Source: Chlamydia trachomatis (GTDB lineage Bacteria > Chlamydiota > Chlamydiia > Chlamydiales > JAAKFR01). Taken from it: DNA of 9,625 bases. The notes under the pieces are model-generated. The model made no database searches. It saw only the letters and a program-made list of their open reading frames with translations, and had not been told where the DNA came from. Made by a program: the position numbers and the translations under genes. The stretch spans positions 1-9,625 of the forward strand of contig CAMAUB010000036.1 of assembly GCA_945861315.1 (NCBI GenBank), in the 5' to 3' direction. Shown here in pieces: positions 1-6,314 of the stretch (the first letter of the stretch is position 1; every line of letters begins with the position of its first letter).

Positions 1-871
1 AGCCAAGCTTAATTTTATCCCAACTCGGAAGCTTTTTAGGAATTAGATGAGATTGTGCCTCTTTTAAATCTTCATTGAGCTCCCCTACATAATCTGTCCC
101 TCGCATATCCCTTTGCAACTCTTCTGAAGAGAGGTACTCTGTAAGTGCATTGATAAAATCGACAATATCTTCATAACGTTGTTTTGGATCGGGTTGCAAC
201 GCTTTTGCCAACACTTTTTGCATTCCACGAGGAACCATAGAAAGCTGGATTGTACTATGACAAAGACGTCCCAAAACCATTTCATAAACAATCACGCCAA
301 GAGAAAAAATATCTGAAGCAAAGGTAATATTTTGTGGATCTTTTCGCTGTTCAGGACTCATATAGGAGGGAGTTCCCATGAGTTGCTTTTCTTTGATTTT
401 TGGATTGTAAAGCTGAGAAACGCCAAAATCAATGACCTTCACGCCCCCTTGCGCAGTCAACAAGATGTTTTCTGGTTTAAGGTCGCGATGAATAATTCCA
501 TGCGCATGAAGGTGCGCAATGGCATGGCAAACTTGAATCATGATTTCAATTGATCGCTTCAAAGACATTGCTTGCTGCAAAATCATCTGTCGCAGATCTA
601 TGCCTTGGACAAACTCCATTGCAATATAGACGCCCCCCTCCCATTTTCCATGCCCATAAAGACGAATGATATTTGGATGGTTAGTCACCTCAATAATCTT
701 GGCTTCATTAAGAAAATGTTGTACTGAAGCGGGCTTAGATAAATATTTTGATGAGAGAACCTTTATAACGGTAGGTTCTTTAGTTGTTGGGTTAAAAGCA
801 AGATAGAGAAGACTCATCCCTCCAGAAGAGAGCAAACTTTCAACTTTATACCCCCCTATCTCAGAGGGCAT
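1..871 (-). CDS. pkn5: Pkn5-like Ser/Thr protein kinase, 3' end missing
   Basis: My own translation of the minus strand gives an uninterrupted Hanks-type kinase of at least 290 residues that leaves the window at its C-terminal side. Visible motifs: glycine loop LSSGGMSLLYLA (residues 14-25, like LGxGGMxxVYLA with the first Gly changed to Ser), catalytic Lys in VIKVL (K37), alpha-C Glu in FLNEA (E56), HRDLKPEN (D130, N135), DFG (D148), GTPSYMSPEQ activation segment (166-175), and the subdomain XI Arg in KQRY. The ATG at 869-871 is chosen because it starts just before the glycine loop and lies 7 bases past the expected cdsQ stop. I see no Shine-Dalgarno, so coupling to cdsQ is likely. Position after cdsQ matches chlamydial pkn5 (CT673). 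Chlamydial Pkn5 has been reported as a T3SS substrate, and as I recall it lacks some catalytic residues. This copy looks catalytically complete. No transmembrane segment is seen in the available part. Confidence 0.9.
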   Translation of the reverse strand, partial: MPSEIGGYKVESLLSSGGMSLLYLAFNPTTKEPTVIKVLSSKYLSKPASVQHFLNEAKIIEVTNHPNIIRLYGHGKWEGGVYIAMEFVQGIDLRQMILQQAMSLKRSIEIMIQVCHAIAHLHAHGIIHRDLKPENILLTAQGGVKVIDFGVSQLYNPKIKEKQLMGTPSYMSPEQRKDPQNITFASDIFSLGVIVYEMVLGRLCHSTIQLSMVPRGMQKVLAKALQPDPKQRYEDIVDFINALTEYLSSEELQRDMRGTDYVGELNEDLKEAQSHLIPKKLPSWDKIKLG

Positions 872-2010
872 CGTAGATTTAGATGGTAATGATGCGGACA
901 CCTAAGGTCTCTCCGATCCGAACAAGTTCTCCTCTCCCAATTTTTTTTTCCGCTGACAATTAGGTTGACTCCTTGTTCTGGAGCTATGTTGAGTTCAATG
1001 AGATTGCCTGGAGTTAAATTAGCAAGTTCACTCACACTCATTCGAACTCGTCCTACCTCAACAGTCAAGTTAATTAGAAGATCCTCAACTCTAATGGGCT
1101 TACTTTCTTCTTTTTCAAGACCTTCTTCTTCACTTTCCATATCCTCTTCTTCCATTTTCACCTCTTCATAACGGGGATATTCTAAAATCTTTATCTCTCC
1201 CGATTTAATTTTTCCTCGGAAAAGTGGAGTTTCTCCTAGAACCATGATGACAGTTCCTTTTTTCTCCAAAGGATCATAAGAGCATCGATCTAAAATAACA
1301 AAATCTCCTGCAGAGATATTCCTATAATCTTCAAGCCTTAACTCACTATATCCAACTAACATTGAAATTGTGACTGGAATTTTTTGTTGTGCACTCCTAC
1401 TTAATGCCTGGGGAGGGAATGAAACAAAATGAGCTTTAAATGCTTTTCTAAAAGAAGCTGGTACAATGACCCTTCCCCAAACCGTCTTTCGATCTAGCTC
1501 AATTGAGAGGTCGACAACAAAGCATGGACTTTGTCCAATTGCTTCACCAATATCTTTAGGTATTTCACCAAGACGAGGGGAGAGTGGATGGGCAAACTTT
1601 GCTTCTTCAATCAGTTGCAACGCCTCAAGCGCTAAATAGTGATAAAAACCATTTGTCAAAGCAGGATCATAGAAGGGGGCTGATTCAATCTCTCCCCCAA
1701 GCAAGCCACTCATTAATTCAGCAAGATCTTGCTCGCTCAAGACAAAATAGAGCGGTTCCTCCAAAGGAGTCATTTCGATTTTGAGTGGGTAAAGGTGCTC
1801 TCCAAGCCCGCTTAGGATTTGATCAGCTTCAAGCCACCCTCTCTCTTGAAGTTTCAATGAAACTGCTTCATGATTAAATAACTGCCGCAAGAGCGCTTCA
1901 ACTCTCTTTAATGGAAAGGGTGCAGGAAAAGCAAATTGAGGCTTCTCATCAAGTTTTAGGAGCGCTTTATCAATCCTTTTGAGCCAATCTAATGGAGGGG
2001 AAAGAGTCAC
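856..2010 (-). CDS. cdsQ: SctQ/CdsQ C-ring (sorting platform) protein, 3' end frameshifted
   Basis: Cytoplasmic sorting-platform protein of the YscQ/FliN-FliM family. The open frame encodes 384 residues. An N-terminal region (1-200) is followed by a first SPOA domain (about 210-275), an acidic linker rich in Glu (281-303) and a second SPOA domain (about 305 onward, with VGRVRMSVSELANLTPGNLIEL). The start is GTG at 2008-2010, with AAGG 7 bases upstream. After SGKK (residue 356) the frame turns into an Arg/Cys/His-rich tail unlike any SctQ. Removing one base from the nine-A tract (941-949) gives instead IGRGELVRIGETLGVRIITI and a stop at 879-881. This is the standard SPOA ending, for a 376-residue protein close to chlamydial CdsQ in size. 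So the true product probably ends at 879 by transcript slippage, or the extra base is an error or mutation. An internal start at 1153-1155 may give a SctQ-C form. Confidence 0.88.
   Translation of the reverse strand: MTLSPPLDWLKRIDKALLKLDEKPQFAFPAPFPLKRVEALLRQLFNHEAVSLKLQERGWLEADQILSGLGEHLYPLKIEMTPLEEPLYFVLSEQDLAELMSGLLGGEIESAPFYDPALTNGFYHYLALEALQLIEEAKFAHPLSPRLGEIPKDIGEAIGQSPCFVVDLSIELDRKTVWGRVIVPASFRKAFKAHFVSFPPQALSRSAQQKIPVTISMLVGYSELRLEDYRNISAGDFVILDRCSYDPLEKKGTVIMVLGETPLFRGKIKSGEIKILEYPRYEEVKMEEEDMESEEEGLEKEESKPIRVEDLLINLTVEVGRVRMSVSELANLTPGNLIELNIAPEQGVNLIVSGKKNWERRTCSDRRDLRCPHHYHLNLRCPLR
941..949 (-). other. A9 homopolymer frameshift/slippage site inside cdsQ
   Basis: The sense strand has nine consecutive A residues after AGCGG. 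The frame used upstream runs into a nonsense tail ending at 856. Loss of one A (or gain of two) joins the conserved SPOA ending that stops at 879. An ordinary -1 ribosomal shift would give the wrong frame. This leaves RNA-polymerase slippage, a +1 ribosomal shift, a sequencing error or a real mutation. Confidence 0.75.
1153..1164 (-). promoter_or_regulatory. Putative internal Shine-Dalgarno and ATG for a SctQ-C product
   Basis: On the sense strand GAGG (1161-1164) is followed after 5 bases by an in-frame ATG (1153-1155, Met286). It lies in the acidic linker just before the second SPOA domain, where YscQ and Spa33 use internal starts to make a C-terminal fragment. With the corrected 3' frame the product would be 91 residues. 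The GAGG also encodes Glu codons in a Glu-rich stretch, so it may be fortuitous. Confidence 0.4.
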
Positions 2011-2057
2011 TGATCTACCTTTTTTATTTTACTATACGTTATACCCACAATGATTAA
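2011..2057 (-). promoter_or_regulatory. AT-rich gap between cdsP and cdsQ, possible internal promoter
   Basis: This 47-base gap is the widest between consecutive genes of the block. On the sense strand it holds GTATAAC followed by TATAGT (2031-2036) upstream of the cdsQ Shine-Dalgarno, and either could be a -10 element. No convincing -35 is seen at 16-18 bases, and there is no terminator hairpin for cdsP. It could supply a second transcript for cdsQ and the kinase, but the support is weak. Confidence 0.2.
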
Positions 2058-2843
2058 TTAAGAAGAGCGATCGCTTGGCCCTTCATCATCACCTTGTCGT
2101 CCTTGTTGCCCTCCTTGCTGACCCCCACCTTCTCGCTCCATATTGCTTTGATCAGACATCACTTGTGCTGGAGATGGCAATGCTTGCTCAGCTTTTGGAA
2201 GAGTGATCGTAACATTTTGGATCTCAAGTGTAGTATTGCGGAAGCCTTTATCGTAGAGTGCATTAGCAAGATTTTGTAACTCTTGTGCATTTCCATTAAT
2301 CGTATCTCTAGCATTCATCGCCGCTGCTTCTGTTTTAAAGTTTTGGAAGGTAATCTTAGAGGTTGTCTGGTCAATTGTCAGCTGTGTCCCCTGAAAAGAG
2401 ATAGGGACACTATCATTTGCCTTCAAAGTCATCTGAGTCACTCCACTTCCATGTGCAATGCTATCAACCATGTTAAGCACGACTTTACTTATCTGACTCA
2501 GTTGCGTTGCTTTAGCAGATGCTCCAATCCCTTCCGTTTTTCCAGCTGCCTTCACCTCATCCTGTTGACCAGAACTTCCCTCCAGCTTAGACTCAACGCT
2601 CGTTAGAAGCGCTTGTCCACTACTACTATCTTTTTTCTTTTTGGGATCGACCGTCCCCTCTTGATTCTCATTTTCATTTGTTGATGAAGATTTTGTATTC
2701 TTATTTGTTAATGAAAATTCTTTTGGAGAACTACCAGGTTTAGACGTCTGTTGAGTGGGCTCTTGCGAGTTTTGATTACTCTGATTACTTTGATTACTAG
2801 GTATTCCTGGTGATCCTTGTGTTGGCGGGGGCGTTGATGCCAT
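2058..2843 (-). CDS. cdsP: SctP-like (CdsP/CT671) needle-length or substrate-switch protein
   Basis: Protein of 261 residues. The N-terminal 100 residues are low-complexity (Pro, Ser, Gln, Asn, Lys; repeats of NQSNQSNQ type), typical of an unfolded T3SS-exported segment. A more structured region follows (about 115-225, including VVLNMVDSIAHGSG and a beta-rich stretch ending TTLEIQNVTITLPK). A Gly/Gln-rich tail ends the protein. No enzyme motif is seen. Assignment rests on position between cdsO and cdsQ, the size (C. trachomatis CT671 is about 280 residues) and composition. SctP proteins set needle length and trigger the switch to late substrates, so this role is inferred. Start: ATG at 2841-2843, with GAGG 6 bases upstream. 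A TTG 12 bases further up lies on top of the cdsO stop and is less likely. Confidence 0.72.
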   Translation of the reverse strand: MASTPPPTQGSPGIPSNQSNQSNQNSQEPTQQTSKPGSSPKEFSLTNKNTKSSSTNENENQEGTVDPKKKKDSSSGQALLTSVESKLEGSSGQQDEVKAAGKTEGIGASAKATQLSQISKVVLNMVDSIAHGSGVTQMTLKANDSVPISFQGTQLTIDQTTSKITFQNFKTEAAAMNARDTINGNAQELQNLANALYDKGFRNTTLEIQNVTITLPKAEQALPSPAQVMSDQSNMEREGGGQQGGQQGRQGDDEGPSDRSS

Positions 2844-2849
2844 AAATAA

Positions 2850-2853
2850 CCTC
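2850..2853 (-). promoter_or_regulatory. Ribosome binding site that decides the cdsP start
   Basis: GAGG on the sense strand lies 6 bases before the ATG at 2843 and overlaps the cdsO TGA. It would sit inside the coding region if the upstream TTG (2853-2855) were the start, so it favours the ATG. Confidence 0.6.
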
Positions 2854-3349
2854 AATTTTTTTTCCTTTTATGGGATTGATGAAGAAGCTGTCCGATTTCA
2901 TCTTGTTCTTTGGCCTCTTCTTTGACAAGCTCTTGCTTCATCTCTTTCTCCCACTCTGTTTTATGTAATCTAATCTTCTCTTCTTCTAGACGTTTGATGC
3001 GCAACTCTTCAATTGCAGCTTCAAGAGCCTTTTCGGCTAATTGGACTTGTTTGGTCTGCTCGACAACCCTTCCTTCAACCTTACGCACTCTCTCTTCAAC
3101 AACTTTTAGGTATGCCTTTTTTTGTAGCACTTCATCACTGGTTGTTCCTTTATCAAACGCATCTCTGATTTGGTCAACTTTATCTTTGTGGTGACGCTTG
3201 ATTCCATTTCGTTCCTCTTCCACTTTTTTCAACTTTTCTTGCTCTATTTCCAAAGAGCGCTTTTTTTCTTTAACAATTTTTTCCGCTTTTTCAACGCGAC
3301 CTTTTTTAACAGACAGTACTTGTTCTAGTGGATATTTTGAATCGACCAT
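2852..3349 (-). CDS. cdsO: SctO/CdsO central stalk protein of the export ATPase
   Basis: A 165-residue protein made almost entirely of Lys/Glu/Arg-rich helix, with long coiled-coil runs (about 15-65 and 75-150). This is the shape of YscO/FliJ. SctO forms a two-helix stalk that enters the ATPase ring and contacts the export gate SctV. It lies directly after cdsN, as in all chlamydial and many other T3SS loci. Its ATG overlaps the cdsN stop by one base (TAATG at 3347-3351), which suggests translational coupling. No good Shine-Dalgarno is visible. The C-terminus is basic (SHKRKKN) and is encoded by an A8 tract directly before the TGA. One extra A there would fuse this frame to cdsP. Family is assigned by position, size and coiled-coil character, since SctO sequences are poorly conserved. 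Confidence 0.85.
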   Translation of the reverse strand: MVDSKYPLEQVLSVKKGRVEKAEKIVKEKKRSLEIEQEKLKKVEEERNGIKRHHKDKVDQIRDAFDKGTTSDEVLQKKAYLKVVEERVRKVEGRVVEQTKQVQLAEKALEAAIEELRIKRLEEEKIRLHKTEWEKEMKQELVKEEAKEQDEIGQLLHQSHKRKKN

Positions 3350-4662
3350 TATTTAAACAGTGACCTAAGTTGTGCAATTGTCTCGTCTAAGTTCGAATGA
3401 TCTGAAACCTTCTGCTGCAAAAAGCGCTTCAGTTTTTCAATATGATCAATCGCATAATCTGCATCCTTATCAGATCCTCGTTTATATTCACCAATACGGA
3501 TCAACATCTCATTTTTTCGATAGTTTGCAAGTACCTCACGCGCTTTTGAAATATCTTTGAGTTGATCAGGTGTTCCAACTGCTGTCACCAAACGGCTAAT
3601 GGATGCCAAAACATCGATTGCAGGATAGTGATATTGCTGAGCCAACGCATTGGAGAGAACAATGTGGCCATCTAAAATTGATTTCACCTCATCTGCAACT
3701 GGCTCATTCATGTCATCACCAGCGACAAGGATCGTATAAAATGCTGTAATTGATCCTATATCTGAATTTCCAGAGCGCTCAAGAAGACGAGGAAGAGTTG
3801 AGAAAACTGAAGGTGTATATCCAGCACGTGCTGGCGGTTCACCTGCAGCTAGACCAACCTCACGAAGTGCTCTTGCAAACCTTGTCACAGAATCCATCAT
3901 CAAAATGACTGTCTTCCCCTGATCGCGGAAATATTCGGCAATTGCTGTTCCTACATAAGCTGCATTTAGACGAAGTTGAGACGCCTGATCAGATGTTGAG
4001 ACAACAATAACGGAGCGTGCAAGACCTTCTTCACCAAGATCTTGTTCAATAAATTCACGTAATTCACGTCCCCTCTCACCGATGAGCGCAATCACATTAA
4101 CATCAGCTTTTGCATTGCGAGCAATCATTCCAAGCAGTGTTGACTTTCCAACACCAGCGCCTGCAAAAATTCCAACTCTTTGACCGCGACCACAGGTCAA
4201 AAGACCATCGATGCACCGCACTCCTGTCGAAAGAGGTTCATGGATTGGCTCTCTTTTTAAAGGGTCGGGAGGCGCTTGGATAACAGGATACTTTTCAGTT
4301 AAATGAAGCGGACCTTTCGTTTCAACATCTAACGGGCGTCCAAGACCATCAAGAACACGTCCAAGTAAAGCATCTCCTACATAAATATGAAGAGGCATAC
4401 GTGTTGGAATCACCTCAGAAGAGGGTCCAACACCCTTCATCTCGCCAAGAGGTGAGAGATAGACTTGATCTTGCGTAAAACCAATAACCTCTGTCATAAG
4501 AGGCTCCATGTTCTCCCGCTTGACAAGACAAATTTCCCCCACTTTAACCTGTGGGATAACAGCCTTGATGAGCATGCCAACCACTTCAGTAATACGACCC
4601 ATCATGGTCGTTAGTTCGACTTGCTCAAGATTAGAAATCAGTTTATCAAAATCTTTACTCAT
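3349..4662 (-). CDS. cdsN: T3SS export ATPase SctN/CdsN
   Basis: A 437-residue F1-beta-like ATPase that forms the hexameric motor, removes chaperones and unfolds substrates at the base of the injectisome. Seen in order: N-terminal beta-barrel region (1-90), Walker A GAGVGKST (168-175, K173), GERGRELREF with the likely catalytic Glu196, Walker B VILMMDS (252-258, D257), the FliI/YscN signature GEPPARAGYTPSVFSTLPRL (274-293), and SISR with the presumed Arg finger R357. The C-terminal helical domain (about 370-437) would bind chaperones and the CdsO stalk. Length matches chlamydial CdsN (about 440). The ATG at 4660-4662 overlaps the upstream stop by one base (TAATG), implying coupled translation. 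All key residues are intact. Confidence 0.98.
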   Translation of the reverse strand: MSKDFDKLISNLEQVELTTMMGRITEVVGMLIKAVIPQVKVGEICLVKRENMEPLMTEVIGFTQDQVYLSPLGEMKGVGPSSEVIPTRMPLHIYVGDALLGRVLDGLGRPLDVETKGPLHLTEKYPVIQAPPDPLKREPIHEPLSTGVRCIDGLLTCGRGQRVGIFAGAGVGKSTLLGMIARNAKADVNVIALIGERGRELREFIEQDLGEEGLARSVIVVSTSDQASQLRLNAAYVGTAIAEYFRDQGKTVILMMDSVTRFARALREVGLAAGEPPARAGYTPSVFSTLPRLLERSGNSDIGSITAFYTILVAGDDMNEPVADEVKSILDGHIVLSNALAQQYHYPAIDVLASISRLVTAVGTPDQLKDISKAREVLANYRKNEMLIRIGEYKRGSDKDADYAIDHIEKLKRFLQQKVSDHSNLDETIAQLRSLFK

Positions 4663-5309
4663 TAGCCTAGCTGGGTGCTCATGATCGTCTTAATACCAGA
4701 GACCGATGAACCAATAATACTTGCAAATAGCTCACCTCTTTGAGAAGCGCGTTGAACACTGTACTGTAATTTCATAAAAGAACCAAGACTTGGCTGTTTC
4801 CCTTCTAATCCACCAAGATACTTCAGCGCACCACCAAGAGCTTGCTGGCTTCCATTGATCCACTTAACTACACTTCCAACCACGTCATGGTCTCCAATCT
4901 TATTAGGTTGGAACTCGCCTTTTGAATGAGTGGCAATCGTGCGCATTTCAGGGTTCATCTTATCGATAACCTGACGCATTGCCTGCATGTGATCTTCTGT
5001 TAATTTGTTGATAACGGAAGGATCTTTCAGTTTTTGAGAGATATCAGTGAGGTTATCGTGGAGTTTGGTGATGCTCTCACCTAACTCCTCTGGAGACATG
5101 CGCTGACTTCCTTGAGAAGCGTCGCGTGCAACATCCATTGGAGATGGGTACCCTGCAACTTTTGTTTGAGTTCCATCTTCGTCAGCCCCAGGCAACTGAA
5201 ACTGCTTCTGCGTTTCGTCTTGAGCACCAACCTCTTTTTGATCAGGGCCATATTGCGGAACACGCGTTGATGGAGTTACTCCTGGAGTATTTTCTAGTGG
5301 GTCTACCAT
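4662..5309 (-). CDS. CT668-like T3SS protein, candidate inner-rod (SctI) subunit
   Basis: A 215-residue protein between cdsG and cdsN, the position of CT668 in Chlamydia, whose role I do not know to be settled. Residues 1-70 are Pro/Gln/Thr/Asp-rich and probably unfolded, like an export signal. Residues 72-130 look helical. The last 45 residues contain PSLGSFMKLQYSVQRASQ (173-190), then RGELFASIIGSSVSGI (191-206), and end in STQLG. That segment follows the pattern of SctI inner-rod C-termini (P..L..LQ....., ..EL......, ...I.TL...Q). It also aligns without gaps to residues 41-59 of the needle protein encoded in this window. In Yersinia yscI lies after yscDEFG(H), which fits. SctI proteins are usually nearer 100 residues, so this would be an N-terminally extended form. 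The ATG at 5309 has a modest AAGAG 9 bases upstream. The inner-rod role is my inference. Confidence 0.8.
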   Translation of the reverse strand: MVDPLENTPGVTPSTRVPQYGPDQKEVGAQDETQKQFQLPGADEDGTQTKVAGYPSPMDVARDASQGSQRMSPEELGESITKLHDNLTDISQKLKDPSVINKLTEDHMQAMRQVIDKMNPEMRTIATHSKGEFQPNKIGDHDVVGSVVKWINGSQQALGGALKYLGGLEGKQPSLGSFMKLQYSVQRASQRGELFASIIGSSVSGIKTIMSTQLG

Positions 5310-5321
5310 ATCTTTTCACTC

Positions 5322-5759
5322 TTAACTTTGTTCAACACGATTAAGTTCTATCTGCCAATCTAATATTGACTGAGCAAGTTGCTTGGTTGACGCATCTTCA
5401 GCATGTTTAAGTGCTTCTGTTGCATGCTTTGCCCCTTCTTTAAGGGCTAATATCTTCTCTTCATAACTTCCTTTTTGCATCAGTGAGAGCATATAAGAAA
5501 ATGCGAGAAAAGCTTGAGCACGACGATTATTATGATCGTTGTCAAATAGCTCTTTAAAAATTTTTTGCGCCTCTGGAACATCCATTTTATGAACCGCAAT
5601 TAAGCCGTAGCCCATTTTTTTTGTTACACTTTTAGGCTCGATAATCTCAAGAGCATCGAAGAGTTTTTTCGCATTCTCCTCATCGCCCTGTTTGATTGCT
5701 ACTAAGCCCCCTTCGGCCAATAGTGCAATATCTTCTCTAAAATCCTGGAGATTAACCAT
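5322..5759 (-). CDS. cdsG: CdsG, TPR-like chaperone of the needle protein (CT667)
   Basis: A 145-residue all-helical protein with TPR-like repeats at about 13-46 (GLVAIKQGDEENAKKLFDAL) and 47-80 (GLIAVHKMDVPEAQKIFKEL), then a third helical hairpin (about 83-115, with QAFLAFSYMLSLM). It lies directly downstream of the needle gene. Chlamydial CdsG was shown to chaperone CdsF and to resemble PscG/YscG, which cradles the needle subunit's C-terminal helix to stop early polymerisation in the cytoplasm. Length agrees with CT667. Start: ATG at 5759 with AAGGAG (5767-5772) 7 bases upstream, a strong site. The gap to cdsF is 21 bases. Confidence 0.85.
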   Translation of the reverse strand: MVNLQDFREDIALLAEGGLVAIKQGDEENAKKLFDALEIIEPKSVTKKMGYGLIAVHKMDVPEAQKIFKELFDNDHNNRRAQAFLAFSYMLSLMQKGSYEEKILALKEGAKHATEALKHAEDASTKQLAQSILDWQIELNRVEQS

Positions 5760-5780
5760 TCTCCTACTCCTTTAAACTAA

Positions 5781-6029
5781 TTATTGTCCTTTAACGGCGC
5801 GAGCCATCGTCATCATTTCGTTGTTCACTGCACTCAGTGTGTTTGAAACCGCTTCAACATATTGAGACATAATCTGCATTTGAAACTGCATCCTAAACAT
5901 TGTAGCCAAGTTTACAGACCCCCCGGTAGCACCCTCCAATTCTGTGAGGTATGTCTGTACATTGTTAACATAGGTATCCATGCCTGTAATCATTTTATTG
6001 AAATTAAATGAGGCGCCGCCCGATGCCAT
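5781..6029 (-). CDS. cdsF: T3SS needle subunit SctF/CdsF
   Basis: An 82-residue protein, the standard size of a needle subunit (chlamydial CdsF is 83). A Gly/Ser-rich N-terminus leads into a first helix (about 10-32), a turn with ATGGSVN (34-40) where other needle proteins have a Pro-containing turn, and a second amphipathic helix (41-80) with LATMFRMQFQMQIMSQY. It would be exported and polymerise into the extracellular needle. It sits between cdsE and cdsG, its predicted chaperones. The start ATG has a strong AAGGAG (6035-6040) 5 bases upstream, fitting a highly made structural subunit. It has no Cys, whereas Chlamydia CdsF has cysteines involved in developmental disulfide bonding. Confidence 0.92.
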   Translation of the reverse strand: MASGGASFNFNKMITGMDTYVNNVQTYLTELEGATGGSVNLATMFRMQFQMQIMSQYVEAVSNTLSAVNNEMMTMARAVKGQ

Positions 6030-6047
6030 ATTCTCTCCTTCCTTAAT

Positions 6048-6293
6048 CTATTTCGTCCTGCCAACTCTAGCAAACACTTTTTGAAGTGCTAGATAACCAT
6101 GCAGAAGGGTTTGTGTTTTATCAAATGTCTCTTTGTCGTCTCCTTGACGCAGTAGTGTCTTAAGTTGTTGAATCCTTTCTTCAACTTGCTCTTTCATTGC
6201 TTTTAGTTTGCCCGGATCTTTCAATTCGGTTTCTAGGTCGAATTCAAAAAGAGCCATGGGAGCTTTCTTCCCTTGCCCTGTCATATCAAACAT
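6048..6293 (-). CDS. cdsE: CdsE, small co-chaperone of the needle protein (CT665)
   Basis: An 81-residue protein directly upstream of cdsF. Residues 28-55 (LKAMKEQVEERIQQLKTLLRQG) and 56-80 form two likely helices, the helical-hairpin pattern of PscE/YscE. In Chlamydia, CdsE with CdsG binds and stabilises CdsF. Length is close to CT665. Start: ATG at 6291-6293 with AAAGGAG (6301-6307) 7 bases upstream. A second Met three codons on has no better site. Sequence conservation in this family is low, so the assignment rests mainly on gene order, size and fold pattern. Confidence 0.82.
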   Translation of the reverse strand: MFDMTGQGKKAPMALFEFDLETELKDPGKLKAMKEQVEERIQQLKTLLRQGDDKETFDKTQTLLHGYLALQKVFARVGRTK

Positions 6294-6314
6294 AAATCTA
6301 CTCCTTTCATACCC

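Noticed and set aside
85..291. Minus-strand frame of 68 codons within the kinase gene
   Set aside because: It is in a different frame from the kinase translation, which is continuous through the same bases.
332..553. Plus-strand frame of 73 codons opposite the kinase gene
   Set aside because: The minus strand encodes an uninterrupted kinase with all motifs here, so this is a shadow frame.
2283..2606. Plus-strand frame of 107 codons opposite cdsP
   Set aside because: No family pattern, no ribosome site, and antisense to a gene supported by synteny.
2844..2855. TTG start for cdsP giving 265 residues
   Set aside because: The only good Shine-Dalgarno (GAGG 2850-2853) would lie inside the coding region. 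It is correctly spaced for the ATG at 2843.
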